Source: Gracilaria caudata
Taxonomy: Eukaryota; Rhodophyta; Florideophyceae; Gracilariales; Gracilariaceae
Length of the DNA stretch: 64,000 bases
Reading direction: 5' to 3'
Assembly: GCA_030374735.1 (NCBI GenBank)
Contig: JASCIV010000018.1
Location: forward strand, 1 to 64,000
Shown here: positions 26,040-36,333 of the stretch, piece by piece
Numbering within the stretch: position 1 is the stretch's first letter
Layout: each line of letters begins with the position of its first letter
Program-made: the position numbers and the translations under genes
The notes under the pieces: model-generated
Told to the model about the DNA's origin: nothing
Databases searched by the model: none
What the model saw: the letters and a program-made list of their open reading frames with translations, nothing else

Positions 26040-26150
26040 CTCTCTCTTTTTATGGGTGTAATAGCCTAATTACGGCGTACTACATAACGCTTCTGTTCGA
26101 AGAAACGTTCTCTCACTAGGAAGGCCAAAACCTTTCCAGGCTCTCCCTAA
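26040..26150 (-). mobile_element. LINE 3'-end fragment, reverse orientation (B)
   Basis: On the minus strand reads GGCCTTCCTAGTGAGAG, then AACGTTTCTTCGAACAGAAGCG, AATTAGGCT and CATAAAAAGAGAGAG. It aligns closely with the 6.9 kb fragment. The hairpin (26088-26107) has one U-G wobble in the RNA sense. Confidence 0.7.
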
Positions 26151-26257
26151 CTAGTAATACGATATAGTATTCGCAACGCTCGCGTTCATTTTTGGATGCG
26201 ATTCTGGATATAAACGGTATTTTACCTCATACTATCTAGAGAAGCAGAATAACACCC

Positions 26258-27442
26258 ATGGTGTCAGAAATCTGCGCGAGCTTTTCCGACGGGCGATTTG
26301 CTCGGAATCGAGATTGCAAGCCGGTCTTCATCTCATGCATAGGTTTCCATGGCGTAAGTTACCACCATCCTGCTGTTACTAGAAAGAAAGTATCTTCATC
26401 GCTACGACGAGCGCCGAGAACTTTTGTTCGCCTCATACCCAAACGAGATGGCACAATACATCTGCAGACTGCCATTACCACGTACGAGACGGGATCGTAT
26501 CAAAGGGTTCTGAAACTTTATTCCCTCTTGCATATAGCTGATTCTTCATACTATGAAGTGATCCAGTCATCCCTGGAGGGAACCTTAGTTCTCTATGAGC
26601 TAATGGCCCCCAGAACGGCCATTGATGTTGATTCTGAACTGAAGACTCTGAAAGTTCCGGTCTCCCCGCCGCCTGCGTTGGAAGAAGCGGCTCGCTCTTT
26701 GAACGCCACAGCTCAGTTGAGCGCCATGAATCTTATGCAATCGGGCTGGTACATCGCAGACTTACCTCGCGACCACGTTCAAGCCCCAAAACGTAAACTT
26801 CGTGAGCTTCGTATATCGCAATTCGTGCTGAATGTTATCGCGGCATCCCTCCCTTGTCCAGAATTGAATGCTGCTCTTGTACATGCTTTTGCTACAAGTA
26901 CCCTTCTTACGCCTGCCCGCTTGTTGCAGCTTCTCAGCGCAGACTTGGTCACAAAAAGACGACTCACGTACGCTTGGCGAGCAGTTGCAAGCACCAACAC
27001 GAAAGCAAACGTACGCGTACTTGATGATCTCAGCAGAAATCGAGTTGCTTGGGAAGCCTTAAATAAATTTTGTGAGAGGGAAGTTGTTCTGTTATACGGG
27101 GCATGGCACACTGGCTGGTTTTGTCGTAGAGCTGAAGCTGAAGGAATGAAGTTTGTCAGCCAGAACTGGGTCACGGCTATGGTTCTTCCGGTTATTCCAG
27201 TCCGACAGTTAGATATCATCCGCTGGTTGCTTGCAGTGGTGTTCTACTGCACTTATGCCGGATTGGACTGGATATGGTGCGTGGAACATTTGGCTTCGTC
27301 GTTCACAGGAAGTCATCACTTTGATGCATCTTATCTCCTTTTATATTCTCTACGCCACATTGCTCCGTATTGGGCATATAGGCGCTGGTTCGATGAGTGG
27401 GATACGGTCTCCAAGACCGATGATATACGTGAATCACGTTGA
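26258..27442 (+). CDS. TraB/GumN-like protein with a C-terminal membrane region
   Basis: A 394-residue protein that I place, with moderate confidence, in the TraB/GumN/Tiki-related superfamily of putative metalloprotease-fold proteins. Supporting blocks are ADSSYYEVIQ followed by VLYELMAP, then the LMQSGWYIADLPRD segment. Later NRVAWEALNKFCEREVVLLYGAWHTGWF matches the family's conserved strand plus Gly-X2-His motif (GxxH, here GAWH). The N-terminal GFHG near residue 29 may be the first metal-ligand motif. Two hydrophobic segments after the motif (about 305-345) suggest membrane attachment. The first 45 residues are basic and Ser-rich, compatible with an organelle leader. Related hypothetical proteins occur in bacteria and photosynthetic eukaryotes; the substrate is unknown. 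It sits directly beside the LINE cluster but is intact. Confidence 0.6.
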   Translation: MVSEICASFSDGRFARNRDCKPVFISCIGFHGVSYHHPAVTRKKVSSSLRRAPRTFVRLIPKRDGTIHLQTAITTYETGSYQRVLKLYSLLHIADSSYYEVIQSSLEGTLVLYELMAPRTAIDVDSELKTLKVPVSPPPALEEAARSLNATAQLSAMNLMQSGWYIADLPRDHVQAPKRKLRELRISQFVLNVIAASLPCPELNAALVHAFATSTLLTPARLLQLLSADLVTKRRLTYAWRAVASTNTKANVRVLDDLSRNRVAWEALNKFCEREVVLLYGAWHTGWFCRRAEAEGMKFVSQNWVTAMVLPVIPVRQLDIIRWLLAVVFYCTYAGLDWIWCVEHLASSFTGSHHFDASYLLLYSLRHIAPYWAYRRWFDEWDTVSKTDDIRESR

Positions 27443-27617
27443 AGTAAGAAGCTTGAACTGGAGGCGAGCGGAAGCAGAAGTGCCTCACTATTGTGGCTCA
27501 AGACTGCAAGTCTAGCTAGGCAAGCGCCGATCTCTAGAACTGCTGGACCTGGATTGACGAAAGTCTACCAAAGCGTTTTTTTCTTTTCAGACTTTCTTTA
27601 GCGTATTCGACTCAAGA

Positions 27618-29204
27618 TTAGTGGGCAGCCATTCCAACTGCTCCTTTGATAGCTTCATCCACAACTTCACTGAGCGTGGGGTGGGTATGTACACAAAAGG
27701 CAAGTTCATCGACTGTAGTGCCTCGTGCTACAGCGTTTGAACATTCCTGTATCAAGTCCGCAGCATGAAGACCAATTATATGGACACCCAAGATTTTTCC
27801 ATCACTCTTGTTAAACAACACCTTCGCTATGCCATCTCCTTCGCCCTCGGCCAAGGCTTTTGAGTTGGCACGGAAATGTCCGACTGATTTACCCAAATCG
27901 AAACCTTCGGATGACGCTTTTTCTTTCGCTGCAGGCTCTGTCAACCCCACCATTGATATCTCCGGATGGGTAAAGCAGGCAGCTGGAACAGCATTGTGGT
28001 CGACCTGATGCTCTTCACCGACAATATTCTCGACTGCGCTGATTCCTTGGGCGGAGGCCGCGTGTGCAAGCATCATCTTGCCGTTGACGTCACCTATGGC
28101 GTAGAGGTGTTCAATCACGGCCCCATTCTTGTCAAGGACACGCATTCGCTCGTCTACAGGAACAAATCCTCGCTGGGTTTCGACTTGCACAGACTCTAGA
28201 CCCAACCCTTCCGTGTAAGGAGCTCGACCTGTTGCAATCATTGCAGCGTCCACTTCTAGTTGATCAACTGGTTCCTTGCTCCCAGCATCTATGAGATCAA
28301 TAATAACAGGACGTTGACCTGGGACTCCTGGCGTGACCTTGGAGGCAAACACGTTAGTATGGTAATCGATTGGTCGGGGATTAATGAGAAGCCTTTGTGC
28401 TAGACGGGCAATCTCCGGGTCAAATCCAGGCATCAGGTTCGGCATAGCTTCAACAAATGTAACGTTAGAACCTAAAGCAGTGTAGACATCGGAGAACTCA
28501 AGACCAATGTAGCCCGATCCGACAATAGCCACCCAGTCGGGGACCCATTCCATCTTCAGCGCGTCATCACTAGTAAAGACAGTCTTTCCATCAATCTCAA
28601 TGCCTCTCGGCACAAAGGGAACGCTACCAGGTGCTAGAATGACGTTTTCCGCTGTGTAGGCTTTCCCATCAGATCCCTTTATACTTTGGGGACCTGTAAG
28701 CGTTGCTCTTGCATTAATGATTTTGACCCCCAGAGAACTTAATGAGTTTGCCATGTTTCCCTTAACTCTGGATGCCAGACCGTTAGCATGATCTGCAACT
28801 CCTTGTCGGTCATAGGAAACGCCATCAAGCGAAATCCCTAGAGCTCGTAAGTGATCGGCATCTTTCATTTCTCGAATACGACCCGCGGCAGCAAGGAGAG
28901 CTTTTGATGGAACACAGCCTCTGTTAACACAGGTCCCACCGACATCACGCGCTTCAAAAATGCAGACTTTCAAACCCTTTGCAACGGCATGAAGCGCCGC
29001 ACCATGACCTCCAACACCGGCGCCGACGATGGCTAGATCGTATTCGAAAGACGCGCGAGGAGTTCTCTTTAATGCCAGAGATCGTCGCTGAAGATTAGCA
29101 GCGCGAACGATTGTGGTTCCAATGAACGATGATCTTCCACATAGAAACGGTTTTTGTGGGTGATAGCTCCACGAAGGCGGACTGAGTGTAGTCACAAACG
29201 CCAT
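27618..29204 (-). CDS. LPD: Plastid-type dihydrolipoamide dehydrogenase (E3)
   Basis: The FAD enzyme that reoxidises lipoamide in the plastid pyruvate dehydrogenase complex, feeding acetyl-CoA to fatty-acid synthesis. 528 residues from the ATG at 29204. Residues 1 to about 50 are Ser/Arg-rich without acids, a plastid transit peptide. Visible features are FAD-binding [10 protein letters not shown], redox-active disulfide CVNRGC in [19 protein letters not shown]-binding [14 protein letters not shown] site [13 protein letters not shown], and the catalytic His-Glu dyad in HTHPTLSE. It resembles the cyanobacterial/plastid LpdA branch more than mitochondrial E3. The start is divergent from SPB4, 572 bp away. 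Confidence 0.93.
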   Translation of the reverse strand: MAFVTTLSPPSWSYHPQKPFLCGRSSFIGTTIVRAANLQRRSLALKRTPRASFEYDLAIVGAGVGGHGAALHAVAKGLKVCIFEARDVGGTCVNRGCVPSKALLAAAGRIREMKDADHLRALGISLDGVSYDRQGVADHANGLASRVKGNMANSLSSLGVKIINARATLTGPQSIKGSDGKAYTAENVILAPGSVPFVPRGIEIDGKTVFTSDDALKMEWVPDWVAIVGSGYIGLEFSDVYTALGSNVTFVEAMPNLMPGFDPEIARLAQRLLINPRPIDYHTNVFASKVTPGVPGQRPVIIDLIDAGSKEPVDQLEVDAAMIATGRAPYTEGLGLESVQVETQRGFVPVDERMRVLDKNGAVIEHLYAIGDVNGKMMLAHAASAQGISAVENIVGEEHQVDHNAVPAACFTHPEISMVGLTEPAAKEKASSEGFDLGKSVGHFRANSKALAEGEGDGIAKVLFNKSDGKILGVHIIGLHAADLIQECSNAVARGTTVDELAFCVHTHPTLSEVVDEAIKGAVGMAAH

Positions 29205-29776
29205 TGTTCAACACAGATTAGGTGATGCTCAATGCCACTTACGTAACTACCGCAGGTAAACCACTGAAGCAACGGAAAGAGCAGTAGCCTGTGCCCCGTC
29301 ACCAATGCTTGTTGCTTTTGCGGAATCGCAGACGTAGAACTTCAGGCGAAAATAAGTGGTATTCGTAGGGCTTGATGCGCGCAACGTACGATCTGTGATT
29401 ACGTAGCTAATGAATCTTTCCTCCTGACGACGTATACCTTCGTATTTTGAGGAGTATGAGTAGAATAGCACTGCTACAGAGTGCAACTTTTGTGGACTTC
29501 ACTACTAGTAGAGTTACAATCTTCCTTTTAGCGTCAGGCATGGAGTAGCCGATCCGTTGATCAGATCAGATCTGCTCCCCTCGTTCGGCCTCCGAAGACT
29601 TCGACCAAACACGTGTTTGCTTTTGATCTGAATCAAAAGGGTGCCTTCACAGCATGATACTTCGCAGTAATTGGGTATGAGTGTGTTGCTCCTTGACATA
29701 GCTTCGACCGTCGAAGTTCGACGTCGACGTCGTCCAACTTCTAATACACTAGAAGCAAGAGTATTCTTCTATCTCA
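29205..29776. other. Divergent intergenic region LPD/SPB4
   Basis: Holds a TACCTTCGTA copy of the recurring element (29435-29444), 231 nt upstream of the LPD start. Short frames here appear to be noise. Near 29715-29735 a TCGACGTCGACGTCG tract is a small palindromic block. Confidence 0.45.
29435..29444. promoter_or_regulatory. Recurring TACCTTCGTA element
   Basis: Perfect core of the recurring element in the LPD/SPB4 divergent region. Role inferred from position only. Confidence 0.35.
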
Positions 29777-31579
29777 ATGGCCACAGCTGGCCCATGGACT
29801 GCTCTTCGCCCGGCTCTGGTGGAACCGTTGGTGACTGCTATGCAAGATGCATTCCGCTACACGTCCATGACTCCCGTTCAAGCCACCGCGATACCGCCGC
29901 TACTTACTTGCAAAGATGTCTGTGTTCAAGCAGAAACAGGCTCCGGGAAGACTCTATCGTTCTTGATTCCAATAGCACAAGAACTGCTTAAAAAGAGCCC
30001 CAAGCCCTCGAAGCGTTTGTTTGCCTTGGTGATACTTCCCACAAGAGAACTGGCAGCTCAGGTACACGCAGTCGCATGTAATCTTTTTAATAACATTCCT
30101 GGTGAGGTAGCCCCGGTTCCACTTGTCGGTGGCACCGATTCTAGCTCTGCGGGACCGCATTCGAAGTACAATGACCATCGCGTAATAGTTGCTACTCCTG
30201 GCCGTCTTGCTGCAGCGCTGGAATCAAAAGAAATTTATTACAATACACTAGAAATGCTAATACTTGACGAGGCAGACCGACTTCTGGATATGGGCTTCTC
30301 AGTCACGCTTACCTCTATTCTTACCCGTTTGCCACGTCAACGTCGGACTGGGATATATTCTGCAACACAGACAGACGAGATTATATCTCTGGCTCGAGCG
30401 GGTTTACGGAATCCTGTTCGAGTAGCGGTTAAGGTGGCTTCCATAGAAGGAAAGAGAGTTGTTCCAGCCTCTTTATCAAGTTATTTTGATATGGTTTCGC
30501 AAAGGGAAAGGCTTGCTCGTCTGATGGACATTGTTGCCCGTGAAAAAGGGAAGTTCATCGTGTACTTTTTGACTTGTGCTTGCGTTGAATATTACCGCCG
30601 ACTCCCGTTAAACAAAATGCTATCTTGCGCACAAAAAAACGTATCCCAGGAGAGCCATGATAGTATCGAAACCTCAGAGGCCGAGAGACCCTTCATTGCT
30701 CTCCATGGGAAGATGAACCAAAATCGTCGTGATCGCAGTCTGGCTCGCTTCATAGAGTCTCACCAGGGTATCTTGTTGTGTACCGATGTGGCAGCTAGAG
30801 GAATTGACATTCCAGATGTGGACTGGGTTGTTCAGTTTGACGCACCGCAAGAACCTGACGCATATGTTCACCGCGTTGGCCGGACGGCTCGTTTGGGCCG
30901 CGACGGAAAGTCTATTATTTTTCTCGCAGAGAGCGAGGAAACGTACGTGGACTTCCTAAAGATACGAAAATGCCCCATGGTCAAATACGATTTGTTTGCG
31001 TCGAGCAAAACTGTGGAAGATACGAACAGCATCATACGAGAAGCTACTTTGAGCGACAGAGCGATTCTTGAAGCATCAGAGCTCGCGTTTCTAAGCTATA
31101 TTCGTGCTTACAAGGAACACAGATGTCGATATCTTTTCAAACTTGACGAACTCGATATCAATAGCGTAGCAGATTCATTTGGTTTGTTACGTTTACCTCG
31201 CTTCTACGAGTTTAAGAAATTGCGAAGCAAGATAAAGCCTCGTGGTGAAGGGGTAAACATTCGGGAGATCAAATTCAAAGATAAACAGAAGGAGGCGGCC
31301 CGTCAAAAGAAGATATCAGAAGCATTGCATAAATGTGAAGAAAGGATTGAAAAGATAGCGCGGAAAGGAAAGAAAAGGAAAAGAAAAGGAAAAGATAATG
31401 ATAACAACGATCAAAAAGCCAAAAAGAAGGGGAAAGGAAAGACAAATGAAACTGTGTATCAAATCAAGGACGATGAAGAAGATTTTAGCTTTCAAGCTAT
31501 GCAGTTGCGAAAACTCAAACGGGGGAAAATCACACAAGAGACTTTTGACCGATTAACTTGTCAAGATAGTGAGCTCTGA
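29777..31579 (+). CDS. SPB4: DEAD-box RNA helicase SPB4/DDX55
   Basis: A nucleolar ATP-dependent RNA helicase for 60S subunit assembly (25S/28S rRNA processing). 600 residues from the ATG at 29777. Motifs in order: Q-motif region MTPVQATAIPPL, Walker A ETGSGKT, PTREL, DEAD (LDEADRLLDMGF), SAT-like SATQTDE, and HRVGRTARLG. The C-terminal DUF4217-type region (AFLSYIRAYKEHRCRYLF...LADSFGLLRLP equivalents, about 430-490) is the SPB4/DDX55/DDX18 signature. SPB4 is favoured by the TPVQ motif and overall layout. The end is a Lys-rich tail (about 500-570), normal for nucleolar helicases. Its stop codon lies only 10 bp from the stop of the convergent sulfurtransferase gene. Confidence 0.92.
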   Translation: MATAGPWTALRPALVEPLVTAMQDAFRYTSMTPVQATAIPPLLTCKDVCVQAETGSGKTLSFLIPIAQELLKKSPKPSKRLFALVILPTRELAAQVHAVACNLFNNIPGEVAPVPLVGGTDSSSAGPHSKYNDHRVIVATPGRLAAALESKEIYYNTLEMLILDEADRLLDMGFSVTLTSILTRLPRQRRTGIYSATQTDEIISLARAGLRNPVRVAVKVASIEGKRVVPASLSSYFDMVSQRERLARLMDIVAREKGKFIVYFLTCACVEYYRRLPLNKMLSCAQKNVSQESHDSIETSEAERPFIALHGKMNQNRRDRSLARFIESHQGILLCTDVAARGIDIPDVDWVVQFDAPQEPDAYVHRVGRTARLGRDGKSIIFLAESEETYVDFLKIRKCPMVKYDLFASSKTVEDTNSIIREATLSDRAILEASELAFLSYIRAYKEHRCRYLFKLDELDINSVADSFGLLRLPRFYEFKKLRSKIKPRGEGVNIREIKFKDKQKEAARQKKISEALHKCEERIEKIARKGKKRKRKGKDNDNNDQKAKKKGKGKTNETVYQIKDDEEDFSFQAMQLRKLKRGKITQETFDRLTCQDSEL

Positions 31580-31589
31580 TGCAATTTGA

Positions 31590-32639
31590 TTATCGCACAA
31601 CGGGGTTACTACTTACAGCCCCGTATTCGCTCCAACTTCCATCGTAGACGGCGGCCTCTATCCCGAGCTCATGAAGAGCGACGCAGAGAATCGCTGCAGT
31701 CACACCACTTCCACAAGTAAGAGAAACAGGTGGGGTGATGCTATCCAGAAGCAAGCCGGCGTCTCTGAAAACTTCCCGCAGTTCTTCAGTGCTTTTCATC
31801 TTTCCTGATGATACAAGAGCCTTGCTGGGTACATTGTAGGAACCTGGCATGTGTCCGCGAAGCAGACCCGGTCTCGGTTCTGGAGCTGTAGCCTCAAACC
31901 GACCTTTTGATCTCGCATCAATGATCACACCGTTTGTGTCGTTGATTTGGGAAAGCATGTCTTGCATGTCACGAACAAGTCGAACGTTAACGTCTGAAAC
32001 AAATAATGAATCCGGTGTCGTATGTGTGTCTTGTGGTGCTGGACTGGTATCAAGCGGTAAATTCTGGCTTTCCCACTCCTCCAACCCTCCATCCAGTAAG
32101 TATGAATCTTGTTTTCCGTGAAGTCGGAACATCCACCATGCGCGAGCTGCACCTACAAACCCGGACTGAGCGTAAATGACAACTGGTTTTTCGTTTGTAA
32201 CACCGAGTTGAGATACTTTTGCAGCAAATTCCGTTGGTTTGGGCAGCATGTGCGGAAGCGAAGAAGAGCGGTCACACAAACCGGGGCCATCTATGTCAAA
32301 GAAGCGAGCGTGTGGGATCCTTTTCTTCGTATAATCATCATATGGATCGCGCTTTTCAGCAGGCATATACCAGGACGCATCCAGAATGGTTACATCATCC
32401 AATCGAGAGATCAGCCATTTAGGAACTACTAAAGCTGATTGGTGAGAATTTGAACACATTGACGCAGAAGAACGTTCTGGTGAACAAAGAGACGTCCCCC
32501 AAGCACTTGCCGGTCGTGTCCTGTGGCAGATTAGGATCTGCTTTCGAAGGAGGCCGGATGGGGCAAAAGAGTGTAACAGATTCAGACGAGGGCTTGGGAT
32601 GCGTAGGAACCCCAAAGTTGGAGACGAAAGTGCAAACAT
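31590..32639 (-). CDS. MPST: 3-mercaptopyruvate/thiosulfate sulfurtransferase
   Basis: Transfers sulfur from 3-mercaptopyruvate (or thiosulfate) to thiols or cyanide; in photosynthetic eukaryotes usually mitochondrial. Two rhodanese domains: an inactive N-terminal one (about 75-205, with DASWYMP and the PHARFFDID block) and a catalytic C-terminal one (about 220-349). The active-site loop CGSGVTA (Cys309) is the mercaptopyruvate-type sequence. Residues 1 to about 65 form a Ser/Arg-rich leader with few acids. Starts at the ATG at 32639; an internal ATG at residue 61 could give a cytosolic form. Converges tail-to-tail with SPB4, so the transcripts must overlap. Confidence 0.93.
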   Translation of the reverse strand: MFALSSPTLGFLRIPSPRLNLLHSFAPSGLLRKQILICHRTRPASAWGTSLCSPERSSASMCSNSHQSALVVPKWLISRLDDVTILDASWYMPAEKRDPYDDYTKKRIPHARFFDIDGPGLCDRSSSLPHMLPKPTEFAAKVSQLGVTNEKPVVIYAQSGFVGAARAWWMFRLHGKQDSYLLDGGLEEWESQNLPLDTSPAPQDTHTTPDSLFVSDVNVRLVRDMQDMLSQINDTNGVIIDARSKGRFEATAPEPRPGLLRGHMPGSYNVPSKALVSSGKMKSTEELREVFRDAGLLLDSITPPVSLTCGSGVTAAILCVALHELGIEAAVYDGSWSEYGAVSSNPVVR

Positions 32640-33198
32640 GTGTCAAAGTGGGAAGCAATTCCTGATCCTCGATCTCCAGCCAGATAAGAGTTTTACAGGT
32701 AAACGAGCCCTTCTGCGTAACAAAGCTTTAGGGAACGCTACCCTTGTGCTGGGAGCGCCATGATTTGGTGGCCGACACGTACAGTGAAGAGCGACAAAAT
32801 GTCGTGTTTGGTTTCAATTTGAACTCTGGTGCTGTCTGAAACTTTCAAACAGCACCTGCCTTGAGCGCTTGCTCTTGTTTAATTTTGGATCATGATAAAC
32901 AACCTTCACATCGTACGCGCGTATGGAGTTCGTCTGCGTCACCAACAGCCATTTCTACAAGTCTGCCGCGTGTAGATTGGCTCGGTCAAGGTGCCTTTAT
33001 GTTTGTGCCCTGTCTCAAAGTATCTAAGTGTTGGGTATCCACATGTTACAGAGTATTGTGAACACATTCAAAAGTCTGAATTTCTGCCCTTACCCAAGGG
33101 TACGAAGGTGAGAGGTTAAGTCGGTTATCCTTTAACCTTTGGTACGGCACGTACAAACACCGACCACCGTTTTATTCCTAAAGGCGTCAGCACAACAC
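32640..33198. other. Intergenic upstream of the sulfurtransferase
   Basis: Contains AACGCTACCCTT (32734-32745) and TACGAAGGTG (33101-33110), diverged copies of the recurring element; the first lies about 95 nt upstream of the sulfurtransferase start. No gene seen. Confidence 0.45.
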
Positions 33199-33672
33199 TC
33201 AATCCAATGTCAAAGGGAAAACCTCAACCTGAATTCGACAATCACGCGTTTGCGATAACCAATCCGCTGCCACCGACACACCAAACATTCGCAGACCGAG
33301 CTCAGCAAAATGGATGGCCGAAACTTTTGCCGCCCACTGTGTCTTAGATTTGGTGTTCGCGGTGGGGCACTCGCACGTCTGCGGAGAATATCGAAACTGG
33401 ACTCGGAACGTAGAGCTTCTGCGCTTACTGAAGGTGTATCTCGGAGTATTAAGCAAGTACGTGTGGCTGCCGGTGAACTTCGATTCGGTACCCGTATTAA
33501 CTATCAAGAAACACCCTGTTCCGAAGGTGCTCTTGGCTTTTCCAACATTGAAACATGCGTTTTTGTACTTTTCATCTATGCTTATCCAACAAGAGCACTC
33601 TGCTGATCGCCAATCACGCCAGATCCGCGTTTGTTGTTTGTCTTGGAGCAGCAGCAGGGTTTTCGCGCTCAT
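33199..33672 (-). CDS. Unrecognised 157-residue protein (tentative)
   Basis: An ATG at 33672 opens a 157-residue frame on the same strand as, and 46 nt downstream of, the acyl-CoA-ligase gene. The sequence alternates hydrophobic and polar residues like a small beta-rich domain ([22 protein letters not shown]), and an amphipathic segment [12 protein letters not shown] precedes the end. I recognise no family. A competing plus-strand frame (33314-33718, 134 residues) covers the same bases. I prefer the minus frame because it stays open for 228 codons and looks more domain-like, but the call is weak. Confidence 0.35.
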   Translation of the reverse strand: MSAKTLLLLQDKQQTRIWRDWRSAECSCWISIDEKYKNACFNVGKAKSTFGTGCFLIVNTGTESKFTGSHTYLLNTPRYTFSKRRSSTFRVQFRYSPQTCECPTANTKSKTQWAAKVSAIHFAELGLRMFGVSVAADWLSQTRDCRIQVEVFPLTLD

Positions 33673-33718
33673 GAAGCGAGGGTTCTTCACGAGAAAAGGG
33701 CAGATCTTTTTGCCTTGA

Positions 33719-35194
33719 CTACAAGCGAGCCTGTTTATCAATGGTACACAACCGACGCACCTCGGCTCGACTGATCTTGCCGTTGGAATTCTTCGGTAAA
33801 CAACCTGCAACAAAAATGTGTTTTGGACACTTATAGTGCGCCAAAGACTCTCTGCAAACACCCATAAGTGTGTGTACCACACTTGACACGTTCTCCCGTA
33901 CTAAAAGAACCACGGCAGCCACAACGGCTTCTCCCAAAATACGATGCGGGACACCGACAACTGCCGCCTCTCTAACAGCAGGATGTGCCAGCAAAGTAGT
34001 TTCCACTTCGGCAGGCCATATTGTCTCGCCCGCAGATCGAATGGAATCAGTTGCGCGCCCAAGCACGCTGAAACTTCCGTCCTTGTTCTCCACAACGACA
34101 TCACCGGTGCGAAAGAACCCGTCCTGAAAACTGGTCTCTTTGTGCGAATTGGGGTAGCCATTAAAAACGGCAGCACCGCGTAGCCACAGTTCTCCTCTCT
34201 GTCCAGGCATGCAAGCACGACCGGTTGAAAAGTCAACCACACGCGCTGCGAAATGAGGTGCGAGAAACGCAGGATGTGGATGATGTTGTAGAATTACGCT
34301 GCTGGCAGTCTCGGACATTCCGTATGCGCCAAGCAGTTTTGCGTTGGGACAGAGTCGTGAGAGCGCTTCTAGCAATGCTGGTTCCGCTCGAGCACCACCA
34401 TACAAGATTGTGCTGACGTGTGGAAGCTCCGTTTTGTTGGCGACATCTACAAGTAGCTGTAGCGTGGCAGGAACGGCGACCAAATGAGTTGTTCGAGAGC
34501 GCTGTATGAGCGTCAGCAAAGCTGTAGCGTGTGACGATTCGCTCGGGCGGAGGGTGGACGGTGGGAAAACATGGTGAGCGTGCGAAAGGGCGACGGCGTG
34601 AGCAGATGAAAAGCCCGAAAGATGGTACAATGGTGCCAGGTGAAGATAGACGGAGGTGGGGCTCAGGCGAAGTGCGATTTGTTTGAAACGAGATTGTACG
34701 TGTATGTTACGGAATGTTAGGGGGACGGGCTTGGGGTGGCCTGATGTGCCGGAGGTGAAAAAGACGGCACATATATCCGACGCGTGAGTGGAAGGTCTCG
34801 CCGCGGATTTGGGCGGAATGTGGACAAAAGTGGCATCGTGACGCAAGAGCAACACGGAAGGTGTATCACGAAGAGTGGATAGAAGCGGGGACAGCTGTTT
34901 GTATTGCTCGGCGGTTGTGATGAACACGGAGGAGGTGAAATTGGCAAGTGTCAGTCGCAACTCATTTTGACTCCATCGATCGTTAAGGAAGACGGGCACG
35001 CATTGCAGACGATGAAGAGCAAAGCATATCGCAAACGAAAAGCATGGGGGAAGGCGAAACAGCGCGACTCGATTGTTCAGATCAAGTGGCGGATGAAGAT
35101 GCAATGCGAGTTGTGTATACGATTGAAGGATTGCGTTCTGAAGCGATTGGACCGAGCCGTCCGAGTTGTGGAGAAGGGCATGGCTGCTGTTCAT
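33719..35194 (-). CDS. AMP-forming acyl-CoA ligase family enzyme
   Basis: An adenylate-forming enzyme (ANL superfamily) that activates a carboxylic acid with ATP and passes it to CoA. 491 residues from the ATG at 35194; the frame continues upstream without an ATG. Motifs: AMP-binding loop [23 protein letters not shown] (A5), [37 protein letters not shown] (A7-A8, split here by function only), and the terminal lysine motif [14 protein letters not shown] (A10). The compact size fits medium-substrate ligases such as the 2-succinylbenzoate-CoA ligase (MenE/AAE14) or oxalyl-CoA synthetase groups; the substrate cannot be assigned from sequence alone. No clear organelle leader and no peroxisomal C-terminus. 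A copy of the recurring GTAGCG element lies 89-106 nt upstream. Confidence 0.85.
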   Translation of the reverse strand: MNSSHALLHNSDGSVQSLQNAILQSYTQLALHLHPPLDLNNRVALFRLPPCFSFAICFALHRLQCVPVFLNDRWSQNELRLTLANFTSSVFITTAEQYKQLSPLLSTLRDTPSVLLLRHDATFVHIPPKSAARPSTHASDICAVFFTSGTSGHPKPVPLTFRNIHVQSRFKQIALRLSPTSVYLHLAPLYHLSGFSSAHAVALSHAHHVFPPSTLRPSESSHATALLTLIQRSRTTHLVAVPATLQLLVDVANKTELPHVSTILYGGARAEPALLEALSRLCPNAKLLGAYGMSETASSVILQHHPHPAFLAPHFAARVVDFSTGRACMPGQRGELWLRGAAVFNGYPNSHKETSFQDGFFRTGDVVVENKDGSFSVLGRATDSIRSAGETIWPAEVETTLLAHPAVREAAVVGVPHRILGEAVVAAVVLLVRENVSSVVHTLMGVCRESLAHYKCPKHIFVAGCLPKNSNGKISRAEVRRLCTIDKQARL

Positions 35195-36333
35195 TACGGC
35201 GGGACGTGGGAATTCATTCGGGAGCACCGAGGGTGGAGGGGACGGCGGTTCCAAGTTGGCATGAGCGCGTGTCGCGTGTAGGGGTAGCGTTCTACCGTCG
35301 CAGAGGGCTCATCGACGCCATCATGTCGATGATCGCAGAATCTCCGCATCGAGATGATCTGACCACAAGCGCACCCTGACACGATCTCCGCCGTTGCTCG
35401 ACAAAGTGTGGTTTTGAAACCGCTGTAATGGAATTACTGCGACAAGTGAGATAAAGATGGCATGTCAGCGTGTCATCAGCGAAGACACGACGTGTCCGCT
35501 GCGCCACTGTAATGGAGTGACAGAATGAGTGCGCGAACACGTCATCAGATTCGTATGAAGGGCAAACAACTCGTCGGTAGCACGACGTGCGCCGCTCCCA
35601 ATCAAGTTTCGTCGGCCGCAGCCAACCCATTGGCAAATCCGCCCTTTTTGTCGTGCTCATTTGGCGAGCGCGGCGCGTGCGCGTCGCTGTGATTCGTCCC
35701 ACACATCCGCCGCGACGTCTTTTTCAAACGAGCAGCGATGCTTAACGTTAGTGGCTCATTTCGACAAGCTAAAGTGAACCAAATCATCCGCGAAAACAAC
35801 TTTGTGTCCATTCCGACGCCGTTCATTGTTGCCGTCGAATCAAACCGTAGATACAACTGCTGTACCCCGACAGCAGCTCACCCGTAACTTCATGTCACAC
35901 CCACAAGAACAAGCCTCCTAATTCTGGCACAGTCCAAAGGTGCTAACGTAACGCCAGCCAACTGAAAGGGCATAGCCCCCCGCATACAGCTCTGAAACTC
36001 TGAACGCTGCACTCACTCAAAAGCCTCTACACGTACACGTACCCTTCCTATGTGCTGACTTTGTCCGACTTCAAGCCAAACACAACAACTATCCATCGGC
36101 CCGCTGGTCAGACGGCAGTCATTCTTACCTCAAAAATATTCGCCCTAGAGGCGCAGTGCCAGATCGATAGGAAAGCAGCGTATCGCTTACATAATTCCAG
36201 CGCTGCGCTTTCTCAGAGTTATAAAGGTCTTCATTTCATTTACAAAAGCACTCACAAAGTGCATAAATCAGCAATCAAAAGTTATTATTCAGTTCAGTTA
36301 GATATCTAGAGTTCAGGTAGTAGTGCACAATCG
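35195..36333. other. Intergenic upstream of the acyl-CoA ligase
   Basis: Holds the strong element GGTAGCGTTCTACCGTCG (35283-35300). Overlapping Arg-rich frames at 35292-35856 have no motif. The right half is the 3' flank of the five-span membrane protein. Confidence 0.45.
35283..35300 (+). promoter_or_regulatory. Recurring GGTAGCGTTCTACCGTCG element
   Basis: A near full-length copy of the recurring element, placed 89-106 nt upstream of the acyl-CoA-ligase ATG. Inferred to be regulatory because of repeated upstream placement in this window. Confidence 0.45.

Noticed and set aside
33314..33718. Plus-strand 134-residue frame opposite the tentative 157-residue gene
   Set aside because: Plausible composition, but shorter, and it ends exactly where the acyl-CoA-ligase gene begins on the other strand; the minus frame was preferred, with low confidence.
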